DNA of 64,000 nucleotides from Clostridia bacterium (GCA_016287245.1 JAEEWG010000003.1:93031-157030); one strand, 5' to 3'. Shown: positions 1 to 9,632, counted from the first letter of the stretch. The notes: generated by a model not told the origin, from the letters alone. Numbers and translations: made by a program.

Positions 1-629
1 AGCTTATCTTTTTCACCCTCTTCGCTCTGCTCCGGGCGCACACCGATACAGTAGTAAAAACCGTTGCTCCAGACCATGGCGAAAGGATGCAGGATATACT
101 TCATGCCATCGTGTCGTAATACCTCGCCCTCACCAAAGCGGTAGTCGGTGTACTGGAAGCTCACCGGGTGTTTTCCGGCCATGGCGCGTCGAAGTGCGCT
201 GACCGTATAGATGAAGTCGTTGTTGGTGGAGTGGTGTCTTCCGATATAGTGGATCTGCTCATTGAGCTCGTTGGCGCGCCCCGAAGAGGTCAGTCCCTTC
301 AGTTTCTTGATGATGCCGGCCTTTTTCTTCTCCGTCATGAAACCCGCGGATTCCACGGCATCGATGAGGATCATGATCTCTTCGATCTCGAAGTCTCGAT
401 CCTCGATATAGTATCTCGGCACTCTTCCTCCGGATTTTTCGACCGGGATCGAGGAATCCTCCAGCGCACGGAAATCTTCGTACAAGGTTTTGCGGTTTAC
501 CGGAAAGCCCGCCTCATCGAGCTTTGCGATCAGTTCCGCATTGGTAAGTCCATGTTCTGCATCCGTCTCCTTCTGCAGGATCTCTAAAAGACAAAGAAGC
601 CTTCCGCGACCATTTTCCCGATTTGCCAT
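1..629 (-). CDS. HTH and WYL-domain transcriptional regulator (3' end outside window)
   Basis: Reading leftwards from an ATG at 629-627, with GGGGAGG about six bases upstream, about 209 codons are open to the window edge, so the C-terminus is missing. The first ~60 residues form a DeoR/HTH_11-like winged helix (LLEILQKETD, then NRKTLYEDFRAL as the probable recognition helix). From about residue 150 the chain resembles a WYL domain (HPFAMVWSNGFYYCIG in place of the usual W-Y-L stretch). WYL proteins are regulators that usually bind a nucleotide-like ligand. The gene is divergent from the DUF1015 operon, and the shared 145-bp gap holds both promoters, so it may control that operon; this is inference. 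Family call is firm, target is not known. Confidence 0.85.
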   Translation of the reverse strand, partial: MANRENGRGRLLCLLEILQKETDAEHGLTNAELIAKLDEAGFPVNRKTLYEDFRALEDSSIPVEKSGGRVPRYYIEDRDFEIEEIMILIDAVESAGFMTEKKKAGIIKKLKGLTSSGRANELNEQIHYIGRHHSTNNDFIYTVSALRRAMAGKHPVSFQYTDYRFGEGEVLRHDGMKYILHPFAMVWSNGFYYCIGVRPEQSEEGEKDK

Positions 630-664
630 ACGCCCACCTCCCCATAAGGATAGTTCATACAATT

Positions 665-735
665 ACTATAACACGCGCAAAGGAAAAAGCACATTTCAAT
701 ATGCGTGAGATTTTTCATCGCGCGCGTGCTATAAT
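665..735. promoter_or_regulatory. Back-to-back extended -10 promoters with an inverted GCGCGTG repeat
   Basis: On the plus strand TATAAT at 730-735 is preceded by TGC (TG-N, extended -10). On the minus strand TATAGT at 670-665 is preceded by TGT. Both -10 boxes sit next to the same GCGCGTG word: TATAACACGCGC at 667-678 and GCGCGTGCTATA at 722-733 are inverted copies matching at 11 of 12 positions. Neither has a good -35, as expected for extended -10 promoters. The repeated word could also be an operator for the WYL regulator. Confidence 0.5.
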
Positions 736-773
736 GTTATGGCTTATTTTTCAAACAGCATGGGAGGGTATCC

Positions 774-2075
774 ATGAGTTCAATCTATAAAGACATCGCT
801 GTCGCATCTCCGAAGATCCTTTTACCGAAGAAAGGAACGGATCTTTCGAAGTGGGCCGTGATCGCATGTGACCAGTTTACATCCGAGCCGAAATACTGGG
901 AGGATGTAGAAAACACCGTCGGAGAGGCACCGTCCACGCTCCGCATGTTCCTGCCGGAGGTATTCCTCGAAAAAGAGACACCTGAGCAGATCGACCAGCG
1001 TCTTTCCAATATCACCGCTTCTATCACGAAGTATATCGACGAGGGGATCCTGACCGAGCTTGATCCGGGATTCATCCTTCTCGACAGAAAAACGAAGTAT
1101 AACGATTCCCGAAAAGGCCTGATGCTCGCGCTCGATCTCGAGCAGTACGACTTCACGCCCGGCAACAAGAGCCGCATCCGCGCCACCGAAGGTACGGTAC
1201 TTTCCCGTATTCCTCCGCGTGTCCGCATCCGTGAGCGTGCACCGATCGAGATGCCGCACATCATGGTGCTGATCAATGACCCGGAAATGACGGTCATCGA
1301 ACCTGCTTTTGACGCGCTTTCCAAAGATTCCGCAAATCTCGTCTATGACACCGACCTCATGATGGAGGGCGGCCACATCAGAGGATTCTTCGCCAGGGAA
1401 GATTCCGACGTGGCAAATACGATCGTATCCGCACTTTCCGCTCTTCTTTCCGCATCCGAGGACGGATTCCTCTTCGCCGTCGGCGATGGAAACCATTCTC
1501 TGGCCACTGCCAAAAAGCACTGGGAGAATGTGCGTGAGACACTTCCCGAAAGTGAAAGAGAGACGCATCCGGCACGCTACTGTCTGGTCGAGATCGTGAA
1601 CATCCACGACAACGGCCTGCAGTTTGAGCCGATCCACCGTGTCACCTTCGGTCTTACGAAGGAAAAACTGATGGAAGAAGCGAAGGCTTACTTCTCTTCC
1701 CAGGAGATCGCATTTAAGGATGCCGGATCTTTTGCCAAGGAAGGAACTGCTGACGGATCACAGACGATCCTCGTCACGGACGGTTCCGAAGACTTCACCA
1801 TGGTCATCGGAAAGCCTGCCCACACGCTGGCCGTCGGATCGCTTCAGGGCTTTTTAGATTCGATCGAATCCGAAAGCATCCACACCGACTACATTCACGG
1901 CGAAGATTCCGTAAGATCTCTCTCCGCTTCAGATAAACTCGGATTCCTCCTTCCGGATGTCTCGAAGAATTCCTTCTTTGAGACCATCAGCAAGGAAGGC
2001 GTATTCCCGAGAAAGACCTTCTCCATGGGCGAAGCCGTCGAGAAGCGCTACTACCTGGAAGCAAAGAAGATCTGA
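774..2075 (+). CDS. DUF1015 family protein
   Basis: 433 aa, ATG preceded by GGGAGGG. The chain matches the DUF1015 family along its length: the N-terminal stretch with LSKWAVIACDQFTSEPKYW, a central RIRATEG and RIRERAPIEMPHIM region, and the conserved GDGNHSLATAKKHWE motif around residues 235-250. Members are soluble and widespread in anaerobes; no reaction is generally established, so none is given. First gene of a tight operon: the next start follows the stop by 19 nt. No signal peptide or membrane segment is seen. Confidence 0.85.
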   Translation: MSSIYKDIAVASPKILLPKKGTDLSKWAVIACDQFTSEPKYWEDVENTVGEAPSTLRMFLPEVFLEKETPEQIDQRLSNITASITKYIDEGILTELDPGFILLDRKTKYNDSRKGLMLALDLEQYDFTPGNKSRIRATEGTVLSRIPPRVRIRERAPIEMPHIMVLINDPEMTVIEPAFDALSKDSANLVYDTDLMMEGGHIRGFFAREDSDVANTIVSALSALLSASEDGFLFAVGDGNHSLATAKKHWENVRETLPESERETHPARYCLVEIVNIHDNGLQFEPIHRVTFGLTKEKLMEEAKAYFSSQEIAFKDAGSFAKEGTADGSQTILVTDGSEDFTMVIGKPAHTLAVGSLQGFLDSIESESIHTDYIHGEDSVRSLSASDKLGFLLPDVSKNSFFETISKEGVFPRKTFSMGEAVEKRYYLEAKKI

Positions 2076-2094
2076 TACTTTTCGGAGGAAGGAA

Positions 2095-3159
2095 ATGGAG
2101 GAAAAGATCTCGATCTGTGTTATCGGCGCCGGACTTTCCGGTCTGGTCTGTGCCTATAAGCTGGCGCAGGCCGGTTTCCGCGTGCAGGTCGTAGAGCAGC
2201 AGTCCACACCGGGCGGCATGCTGGCCTGTTCCCGTCTGGGCTCCGAGTACATCGAACTCCTTCCGCACCACATCCGCAAATCCGACCGTGCGCTCATCTC
2301 CCTTCTTAAGGATCTGGGACTTTCCGATGAGCTTTCCTGGTACGATTCCCTCTGGTACGGAAAAGCGAGCCGCAAGAAGCTCGGATATCTCGATAACGGA
2401 TTCCACTCTCTTCTTTCGGCGCTCGTTCAGGAGATCACGGACCGCGGCGGCATCATCCAGTACGGATATACCGTATCCGACATTTCCCAGAGCGAAGATC
2501 CCGATCGTCCGAGATACCGCGTGCAGTGCGTACTTGCGGACTCTTCCTCGATCTTCCTCGAATGCGACACGATCCTGTATACAGGCTCGTGCCGAAATCT
2601 CGTACATATCACGCATGCGCTCAACATGCCCACCGATTTCCGTGACTCCCTGATGGACGTGACCTATCAGGCGAATATGTGTCTTCTGATGCTCATGAAG
2701 GCCCCTTTCACGGAGTGCTACTCGCGCCAGATCCCGGGAGAGGATCCTTTCCAGCGCATCATCCAGCACACGAGCATGGTCGGCGAACGCCGCTACGGCG
2801 GACATGTACTGTATCTTTCCGGAAGTTTTCTGACTTCTGCTCCCTTATGGACCGCTTCCGACGCGGATGTATTTAAGGCTTTCTTTAAGAAGCTCCAGTA
2901 CATGAACCCCAGCGTCACAAGAGGTTCGGTCCGTACCTGGCGTCTGACGCGTACGCGTTACGCCAAACCGTTAAATCACCCACTCGATGAATTTATCCAG
3001 CCGGTCGAAGGTCTTTACGTCTGCAGTCTTGCCATGACGCCGAGCCCGATCGAGGATTCCAAATTCCGCATGGATGCCTGTGTATCACAGGCCAATGCCA
3101 CAGTCGCGAAGATCAAGGAGGATTTTTCTCGTGAAAAAGAACTCGACAAAGAAGTCTGA
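2095..3159 (+). CDS. FAD-dependent protoporphyrinogen-oxidase-like oxidoreductase
   Basis: 354 aa from the ATG at 2095, chosen over the upstream in-frame ATG at 1957 because GGAGGAAGG lies just before it and the upstream one is deep inside the preceding gene. N-terminal Rossmann fold ICVIGAGLSGLVCAYKL followed by the acidic VVEQQ and GGM motif of the NAD(P)-binding_8/amine-oxidase group. The C-terminal part ends with a PVEGLYVCSLAMTPSPIEDS stretch typical of the second FAD-contact region in UDP-galactopyranose-mutase-like and desaturase-like flavoproteins. Substrate unknown. Its position before a DUF2298 membrane protein and an acyltransferase suggests work on a lipid-linked or polymer intermediate, which is inference. 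Confidence 0.75.
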   Translation: MEEKISICVIGAGLSGLVCAYKLAQAGFRVQVVEQQSTPGGMLACSRLGSEYIELLPHHIRKSDRALISLLKDLGLSDELSWYDSLWYGKASRKKLGYLDNGFHSLLSALVQEITDRGGIIQYGYTVSDISQSEDPDRPRYRVQCVLADSSSIFLECDTILYTGSCRNLVHITHALNMPTDFRDSLMDVTYQANMCLLMLMKAPFTECYSRQIPGEDPFQRIIQHTSMVGERRYGGHVLYLSGSFLTSAPLWTASDADVFKAFFKKLQYMNPSVTRGSVRTWRLTRTRYAKPLNHPLDEFIQPVEGLYVCSLAMTPSPIEDSKFRMDACVSQANATVAKIKEDFSREKELDKEV

Positions 3160-6100
3160 CTCAAACAAGAAAGAATCGGTGCGTCCGGTCAGGAAAGTAA
3201 CGGCCGCCGATCTGGCCTCTTCCGAAGAGCCATCACGCAATCTCCGCGAGAAGATCCACGACTCCCTTACTGAATCCATCAACTACAAAGCCGTCATCCC
3301 GCGTCTCCTGCTTCTGCTGACGCCGGTGATGGTCGCTTTTCTTTGTTCCCCGCTCCTTAAGCGGGATCAGGCAGATTTCATCTACTGGTGGGGCATGCTC
3401 TACCTCTTCGGCTGGGCTGCCTTCCCGCTGACGGCCTATGTCTTCCGCGGATTCGTTTCCGCCGGATACGGCTTTGCCCGAAGCATCGGTCTTCTTGCGA
3501 CGGCCGGCCCGCTGTGGCTCCTTTCCTATCTCGGGATCTGGAGATCCTTTAACCGCCCGATGACCTGGTTTATGTTCTTCCTTCTGATCATTATCAGCTG
3601 GGGCATGCCGAAGACACGTGATGCCGCAGTCAAAGCGCTTTCCATCAATTCCAACATCGGCCACATCATCTTTGAGGAAGTCCTCTTCACCGCAATACTG
3701 GTCGCATTTTGTTTCTGCAAAGGCATCGTCCCGAATATCAACGGTCAGGAAAAACTCATGAACTACGCCTTCATGAACTCCATGCTCCGTTACGACGGGC
3801 TTCCGGCCAAAGACCCGTGGATGGCCGGCGAGTCGATCAACTACTACTATTTCGGACAGTATCTTTTCACCTATCTTACGAAGATGCTGAACATCACTCC
3901 CGGAGTGGCCTATAACCTTTCCATGTGTACCGCGATCGCGCTTCCTTTTGCTTCCGCCTTCTCCCTCGGCCAGCTCTTCATCGACGGACTTGGCCAGAAG
4001 AAAGACTGCCATGTCGCTCCGGCATATCTTCCTTTTGCCGGACTTCTTTCCGCTTTCTGCACCATGATCTTCGGTAACTCCCACTCCTTCTTCTACGATG
4101 AGCAGAGCTTCGGCAACAAAATGCTCTTTTGGAAGATCTGGGAAAAGCTGGGCATAGACGTTGGTAACACCAGCGGATTCTTCTATCCGAACTCCACGCG
4201 TTTCATCGGTCATAATCCGGATATCGGCGACCATACGATCCATGAGTTCCCGTTCTATTCCTACCTGATCGGCGACCTTCACGCCCACGTCGTAAGCCTT
4301 ACCGTGGTCCTTCTGATCATCGCCTTCATCTTCATCGCGATCTTCCGCGCGGAATTCCCGAAGCAGAAACTCACATGCACCTACCGGTTCCGCGGTTTTA
4401 TCAAGAATCTGGCTTCGGAGATGAAGCATATCTTCCGCCCCGAGTTCTTCGTCTGCGCCTGCCTCCTCGGCATCTCCCAGATGTGTAACTACTGGGACTT
4501 CCTGATCTACTTCATCTTTTGTTCCATGGGTCTTCTGGTCTATCACGCCAGGACGTCCACATATCTTGTCTCCTTCTCGAGCTTCCTTTGCTTCGGTATC
4601 GAAGTCGGCGCGATCTTAGGTGTATATCTGAAGTTCGGTGAAAACATCTTCCTGCACCTGTGTCTTCAGATGCTGATCTTCGTTGTCGCCTACATCCTTT
4701 CGACTGTTTTTCCGTCCGCATTTTCACGGACAGGCACGAATATGGCGATGCTCTTTGCCCTTTCTTCGACCATCGCCCTCTCCTTCAATTTCCACTTCGA
4801 CATGATCTCCAACATGATCGCACTGGTCGACCGTCACACCTCGCTCTTCCAGTTCCTGATCGTCTGGCTCATCCATATCCTGCTGCCGCTTGCGCTGGTG
4901 GTCCTGGTCGTATCGACCAAGCGTCACGCTTCTTCGAAGAGCAAGCTTCCGGTCCTTCCATCTCCGATCAGCCTGAAGCGTCCGGATATGGCCAAGGCCT
5001 ATGGAGTGCGTATCGAAAAGACTGTTTCTAAAGAAAGAAAGCAGAAGAAAGAAGATGACGGATCTTTTGCCGAAGAAGACGAGACCGTCCTTATGCAGGA
5101 TCCGGATACCGGCGAGGAGATCGCGGTCAGAAAAGAAAAGACTTCGGTCATCGAAAAGGCAGAGCCTTCTGACGAGATCTCCAAAGAAGATACAGCTGGG
5201 AAAGAGGAATCTTCCGAAGGATCCGGAGAAAAGCGTTCGCTTCCGCGTTTCCTCCTCATCCTCGGCACATTCTTCGCACTTCTGGACTATCACTTCGCAA
5301 GATTCGGAGATATGCTCCTTTGCAAATTCTTCAGAAAGCGCTCGATCATCGATATCTTCATGGTCGGTATGACCGTGGTCGGCGCACTTCTCCTTCTTGC
5401 ACCGGAGATCATGTATGTACGCGATATCTACGGCTACGAGAGCCAGCGCTCCAATACCATGTTCAAGTTCACCTTCGCAGGATTTGTGATCTTATCACTG
5501 GTGGTCGCCTATACCGTCTTCCGCTTTATGGGGCACCTGACACGCCAGGGCAGTCCTTCTTTCTGGGGACTTACGGTCGCCGTCATCATGCTCATCCTGG
5601 TGATCGCGATCCCTGGTCACTACACGCTGCGTTCCCTTGAACAGCGCACCGGAGACATCAAATTATCCACCTACATTGGTCTGGACGGAACAACGTATCT
5701 TCCGGATGCTGTCCCGACAGTTTACACCTATAACGATAAGAATAAAGAAGTGCCCGGTATGCTTAAGCCTTACGCGGAAGCCATCGACTGGATCAACGAG
5801 AATGTCGAAGGTTCCAGAAATATCTGCGAGGCATACGGCTACAGTTACACAGAGCGATGCATCGTCGCCGCCTACACAGGACTTCCGGATATCGTCGGCT
5901 GGCAGACCCACGAGAACCTCTGGCGTTTCCACGGCTGGATCAATCCGAAGACCGGCAAATTCGAAGATGACCCGAATAACAGCGTCTTTACGAACTATAT
6001 CAATCCGCGACATGACGATGTAAGAACGATCTACACCAGCACAGATGTCACCGAAGTCTTCCGGCTTCTGCATAAGTACGATGTAACCTATGTCATCTGC

Positions 6101-6214
6101 GGCTCCATGGAACTCGATGAGTTCAATCTCATCTTCTATCCGTGCCTCGACCAGCTCGGCGAGAAGGTTTTCACCTCCAGTGACGGAACGCTCTGCATCT
6201 ATAAGGTACAGTAA
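3131..6214 (+). CDS. DUF2298 (YYY-motif) multispanning membrane protein
   Basis: 1027 aa. The GTG at 3131 is taken as start: AAGGAGG ends nine bases before it, and it overlaps the previous gene by 29 nt. The chain begins with a basic cytosolic tail, then many hydrophobic segments. The family signature ESINYYYFGQYLF sits near residue 235 and GDLHAHV near residue 385, both typical of DUF2298 (Chlor_Arch_YYY) proteins, thought to be glycosyltransferase-like membrane enzymes. Unusual is a stretch of about 90 residues around 600-690 that is strongly charged (Lys/Glu/Asp/Ser) and lies between two groups of membrane segments. A large C-terminal domain after the last membrane segment (about 860-1027) contains the PDIVGWQTHENLWR region seen in this family. 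Confidence 0.82.
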   Translation: MKKNSTKKSDSNKKESVRPVRKVTAADLASSEEPSRNLREKIHDSLTESINYKAVIPRLLLLLTPVMVAFLCSPLLKRDQADFIYWWGMLYLFGWAAFPLTAYVFRGFVSAGYGFARSIGLLATAGPLWLLSYLGIWRSFNRPMTWFMFFLLIIISWGMPKTRDAAVKALSINSNIGHIIFEEVLFTAILVAFCFCKGIVPNINGQEKLMNYAFMNSMLRYDGLPAKDPWMAGESINYYYFGQYLFTYLTKMLNITPGVAYNLSMCTAIALPFASAFSLGQLFIDGLGQKKDCHVAPAYLPFAGLLSAFCTMIFGNSHSFFYDEQSFGNKMLFWKIWEKLGIDVGNTSGFFYPNSTRFIGHNPDIGDHTIHEFPFYSYLIGDLHAHVVSLTVVLLIIAFIFIAIFRAEFPKQKLTCTYRFRGFIKNLASEMKHIFRPEFFVCACLLGISQMCNYWDFLIYFIFCSMGLLVYHARTSTYLVSFSSFLCFGIEVGAILGVYLKFGENIFLHLCLQMLIFVVAYILSTVFPSAFSRTGTNMAMLFALSSTIALSFNFHFDMISNMIALVDRHTSLFQFLIVWLIHILLPLALVVLVVSTKRHASSKSKLPVLPSPISLKRPDMAKAYGVRIEKTVSKERKQKKEDDGSFAEEDETVLMQDPDTGEEIAVRKEKTSVIEKAEPSDEISKEDTAGKEESSEGSGEKRSLPRFLLILGTFFALLDYHFARFGDMLLCKFFRKRSIIDIFMVGMTVVGALLLLAPEIMYVRDIYGYESQRSNTMFKFTFAGFVILSLVVAYTVFRFMGHLTRQGSPSFWGLTVAVIMLILVIAIPGHYTLRSLEQRTGDIKLSTYIGLDGTTYLPDAVPTVYTYNDKNKEVPGMLKPYAEAIDWINENVEGSRNICEAYGYSYTERCIVAAYTGLPDIVGWQTHENLWRFHGWINPKTGKFEDDPNNSVFTNYINPRHDDVRTIYTSTDVTEVFRLLHKYDVTYVICGSMELDEFNLIFYPCLDQLGEKVFTSSDGTLCIYKVQ

Positions 6215-6219
6215 GAATA

Positions 6220-7326
6220 ATGCGCGAAAACTACAGCAGAAGAGACTCGGATACTCTTAAAGGGATCGCTGTCCTTCTGCTGCTTTTTCATCACTTTTTC
6301 TACCGGGGCTATCCTTTTTCTCTGTATCTGATCAAGGATCCGGACACGTATTTTCAGCCTGTTGTGAAGATGGCCCGTGTCTGCGTATTCCTGTTTCTTT
6401 TTGTCAGCGGACTCGGGATGTACCGCGCCTTTGACAGCAGGATCAGGAAGAGTTCTCATGTCTTTAAGACCACATTACGATTCGAAGCCTCCCATATTCT
6501 GAAGTTTTATCAGATGTTCTGGTTTATCTACCTGATCTTCGTACCTCTGGGATTTTTCTTCCACCGTTCCCCCGTCAAGGTGTATTCCGGACGGATCTCC
6601 CACATGCTCTTAGACTTCTTCGGGCTCTCGTATCTTACCGAACACCCCACATTCGTAGGATCTTGGTGGTTTAACGGGATCCTCCTTTTCGTCTACGTAC
6701 TTCTCCCGATTATTTATCTTCTGCTGAAAAAGCTTCCCCGACTGATCACTCTGCCGCTTCTTTTATGCCTCATAACAGCAGCCACAGTGGTCCCCGGCAC
6801 AAGGCGGCTCTCCTATATCGTAGATATCCTGCCATTTATCCTGGGTGCATATGCCGGCCGATATGAGTGGATGGAAAAAGCGCGCGACTTCCTGTCAGGA
6901 GGCAGGAAGTCTCAATCTTTCAGGCTTCTCCTTCTTCTTTCCCTCATGACGGGCTATATTGTCTTGCGCATCCTTTTCCTCGAGAAAAGATCCCTTTCCT
7001 ATCGCATGGACTGGATCCCGATGTTCCTGATCGCTTTTGCCGCCGATGAGTATCTTCCGAAAAAGGAAAATGCTGCTTCAACCTTTCTTCAGACCCTCGG
7101 AAGCAACAGCGGGAATATATACCTCTTCCACGGATTCCTTTATTCTCTCTATTTCAAAGACTACTTCTACTTTTTGAAATATGCCCCGCTGGTATATGTC
7201 TTCGGCATCGCTCTTTGTCTTCTTTTAAGCAGGATCCTCGAATCCCTAAAAGACCTGACAGGCTACAACAAGGCATTTAAAAGCCTCCACCGAAAACTCG
7301 ATGGAGGCCGGAATAAAAACTGCTAA
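6220..7326 (+). CDS. Acyltransferase-3-like integral membrane protein
   Basis: 368 aa, ATG five bases after the DUF2298 stop, so translationally coupled. About ten hydrophobic segments. The opening DTLKGIAVLLLLFHHFFYRG has the R/K-G-I-A-hydrophobic-H-H pattern of the acyltransferase_3 (OatA/WecH) family, which moves acyl groups onto sugars or lipids at the membrane. Usual family length. Last gene of the 774-7326 operon; its stop overlaps by a few bases the stop of the convergent gene. The acyl acceptor is not known. Confidence 0.7.
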   Translation: MRENYSRRDSDTLKGIAVLLLLFHHFFYRGYPFSLYLIKDPDTYFQPVVKMARVCVFLFLFVSGLGMYRAFDSRIRKSSHVFKTTLRFEASHILKFYQMFWFIYLIFVPLGFFFHRSPVKVYSGRISHMLLDFFGLSYLTEHPTFVGSWWFNGILLFVYVLLPIIYLLLKKLPRLITLPLLLCLITAATVVPGTRRLSYIVDILPFILGAYAGRYEWMEKARDFLSGGRKSQSFRLLLLLSLMTGYIVLRILFLEKRSLSYRMDWIPMFLIAFAADEYLPKKENAASTFLQTLGSNSGNIYLFHGFLYSLYFKDYFYFLKYAPLVYVFGIALCLLLSRILESLKDLTGYNKAFKSLHRKLDGGRNKNC

Positions 7327-8534
7327 AGAGCTCTGCCGTATGTATACTTGCCCGTCTTTCCTACGATCATCTTTCCGTTACTGTCCTTAAAGTACGGGAA
7401 TACCCAGTAGTAGTTATACTGCGTTTTAGAAGCTGTCTTGTCTGTAAATGCCGTCCCCTTTGTCGTCATGCCGACATAACCATATGGCTTTCCATCCACG
7501 ATCCCATAAACGAGATAGCCTTCCGCGCCAGATACGGAATTCCAGGAAAGCTTCACGCCGCCTTTAATAGAAGAAGCCTTGAGGTTTTCTGCTGCAGGCA
7601 GAGTTCCGCCCGTCGCATACACATATTTCATACAATAGCCTGTTACAAGCTTTGTGCTTGGATATGTGATATATGGGAAAACCCAATAGTAATTATATTC
7701 GCCGGGAACCGCTTTCGTGTCGGTAAATGTGGTGTTTCCTCTCGTCATTCCGACATATCCGTACGAGCCGCCTCTGATTCCGTAGATGAGGTATCCTTCC
7801 GCTCCCTGGGATTCTTTCCATGTCAATTTGACTTGCCTGAAATTACCACCTGTCGCGCTTAAACCGTTAGTGTACAAACTATTTACACACTGATCCAAAG
7901 CAGAGCGGGACAAAGTAGTTTCATCCTGTCGGCAGAAATGTGTGATCGGACATATCGAGCCGTGATCAGAAACGATAAAATATAGGTCCCACATACTGAA
8001 TGGTTCGCCAGCATGATACTCATGCATATTCCAATCCGCAATCAGCGTTCCGTCTTCGCAAAAACAGAAATCCAGCTTGCGATAAGATCCATCTGTATCT
8101 TTAAAATCTTCTGCATAGATTGGTGTTCCTGCCGCAAAAGTCTCAGATCCGAGCTTGTATGCGATCTGAGGAGTGATTACTGATTCTTCAGTTATATAGG
8201 CCACAGTAGTGCCTTCTCCTACGGAAGCACCTTTATAGACATTCTCAATATCAATGACCATATTCGGAAACCTGTAGAACATGGAATAGCTGACAAAATC
8301 TAATACATCATTCAGATCTTCCGGCTTTTGGTCGGTCCATGCATTACAATCCTTCTCGCCGCATATCCATCCGACGGCATCCGTATCTCTCACCCACATA
8401 TGATCGTGATCAATTACATTACCATCGGCCTTCAGAGATTTATTTGCAGAGCAGGGGAAAACCATTCCACCTGTTACGATCATTACTACTGACATGATTC
8501 CAGTCAGCAGTTTTCTACTCACTAATCTTCTCAT
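7323..8534 (-). CDS. Secreted protein with two fibronectin-III-like repeats
   Basis: 403 aa from the ATG at 8534, chosen because GGGAGGG lies nine bases upstream and a signal peptide (MRRLVSRKLLTGIM, hydrophobic core, cleavage near PCSA) begins exactly there. The frame is open a further 99 codons upstream, but that part looks like translated AT-rich leader. After the signal comes a short segment with two His and two Cys (HDHMW...CGEKDC) that may bind metal. The C-terminal half has two clear repeats of about 85 residues: KLTWKESQGAEGYLIYGI and KLSWNSVSGAEGYLVYGI, each followed by YGYVGMT and YNYYWVFPY, in the style of bacterial FnIII modules. Probably extracellular and carbohydrate- or surface-associated; function unknown. 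Confidence 0.75.
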   Translation of the reverse strand: MRRLVSRKLLTGIMSVVMIVTGGMVFPCSANKSLKADGNVIDHDHMWVRDTDAVGWICGEKDCNAWTDQKPEDLNDVLDFVSYSMFYRFPNMVIDIENVYKGASVGEGTTVAYITEESVITPQIAYKLGSETFAAGTPIYAEDFKDTDGSYRKLDFCFCEDGTLIADWNMHEYHAGEPFSMWDLYFIVSDHGSICPITHFCRQDETTLSRSALDQCVNSLYTNGLSATGGNFRQVKLTWKESQGAEGYLIYGIRGGSYGYVGMTRGNTTFTDTKAVPGEYNYYWVFPYITYPSTKLVTGYCMKYVYATGGTLPAAENLKASSIKGGVKLSWNSVSGAEGYLVYGIVDGKPYGYVGMTTKGTAFTDKTASKTQYNYYWVFPYFKDSNGKMIVGKTGKYTYGRAL

Positions 8535-8863
8535 AACGATCCCTCCCTTTATGTGTATCATGCTGTCTGCGAATTCAATCTTTTTACTATATACATCAAC
8601 AAATGATACTTTCCCGCTACTACTTTCAATAAATTCTTTCCGAATGGCAATCAGAAATGATAACAATACTTTTCTTTTCATTAGACCAAATCCATTTACA
8701 ACAACAAATTCCTTAAAAAATTTATAGCAGAAAGCAAGCAAGAAAAATACCATAAATAAAAGAAGTTTACAATTTATACACAAAAACACCTTCTGAAGGA
8801 CCATTCGGAACAAATTCCAAAGGTTTTGCAAGAAGGTGTTTTTGATTTTTCTAATTTGATTGA
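8535..8863. other. AT-rich intergenic region
   Basis: 329 nt between the fibronectin-like gene and nagB, both leftward. It holds the nagB terminator at its right end (8782-8843) and, next to 8534, the ribosome site of the following gene. The rest is AT-rich and contains no convincing gene. Confidence 0.6.
8782..8843 (-). terminator. Rho-independent-type terminator after nagB
   Basis: Inverted arms AAAAACACCTTCT (8782-8794) and AGAAGGTGTTTTT (8831-8843) match perfectly over 13 bp around a 36-base loop. Read leftwards, the stem ends in a T-run. It closes the glmM-nagB operon. Confidence 0.75.
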
Positions 8864-9595
8864 TTACTCGATGTAACCGATCTCCTGTGCGAGCTTCTTT
8901 TCAAGCACTACGGTCGCATCTCTGTGCATTCTCATGAACGTCGCCGGGCACATCGGATCGATCACGTCCTGCATGAGAAGCTTCGTGGCAGCTTCTTTCT
9001 TGTTGCCGTTGATGATCATGAGGAGAGACTTCGCTCTCATGATGTTGCCCATACCCATGGTAACTGCGTAACGCGGTACTTCGTCACGGGAAGCGAAGAA
9101 ACGGGCATTGGCATCGATCGTGGACTCATCAAGGAATTCCTTGTGTGCGCCATCGAAAAGAACCGGACCCGGTTCGTTGAAGCCGAGGTGTCCATCCGGA
9201 CCTACGCCGAGAACCTGGATCTCGATCTCCGTCTTATCAAGAACTTCGTTGAACTCCTTGATGTTCTCGTCTACATCACCGATTCCCTTGGCTACATAGG
9301 TGTTGGCCTTGTCGATGTTGATGTGATCGAAGAGATTTGTGTCCATGAAGTAACGGTAGCTCTGGTTGTGTGTTGGCTCAAGTCCTACATACTCGTCCAG
9401 GTTTACCGAGTGAATCTGAGAAAAGTCCAGACCCTCTTCCTTGCAGCGGCGGGCAAGTTCCTGATACATACCTACCGGGCTGGATCCTGTAGCCAGACCG
9501 ATGGTGCATGTCGGCTTCTCACGGATGATCTTCTCCATGATATCCGCGGCCTTCTTGCTGCCATCCTGATAGTTCTCTGCGATAATGACCTTCAT
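8864..9595 (-). CDS. nagB: Glucosamine-6-phosphate deaminase
   Basis: 243 aa, full length. Converts glucosamine-6-phosphate to fructose-6-phosphate and ammonia in the cytoplasm. Motifs: phosphate-binding LATGSSPVGMYQEL near residue 38, NLDEYVGL near 66, and the active-site GVGPDGHLGFNEPG near 131-144. Lies 37 nt after the hexapeptide-repeat gene, in one operon with glmM. A catabolic deaminase co-transcribed with the biosynthetic mutase suggests the operon balances amino-sugar flow between wall synthesis and glycolysis. Confidence 0.96.
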   Translation of the reverse strand: MKVIIAENYQDGSKKAADIMEKIIREKPTCTIGLATGSSPVGMYQELARRCKEEGLDFSQIHSVNLDEYVGLEPTHNQSYRYFMDTNLFDHINIDKANTYVAKGIGDVDENIKEFNEVLDKTEIEIQVLGVGPDGHLGFNEPGPVLFDGAHKEFLDESTIDANARFFASRDEVPRYAVTMGMGNIMRAKSLLMIINGNKKEAATKLLMQDVIDPMCPATFMRMHRDATVVLEKKLAQEIGYIE

Positions 9596-9632
9596 AAAAG
9601 CACCTCCATTGGTATTTTATTGGTATTTCTAT

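Noticed and set aside
8535..8831. N-terminal extension of the fibronectin-like protein
   Set aside because: The frame is open, but the ribosome site and signal peptide both point to the ATG at 8534.
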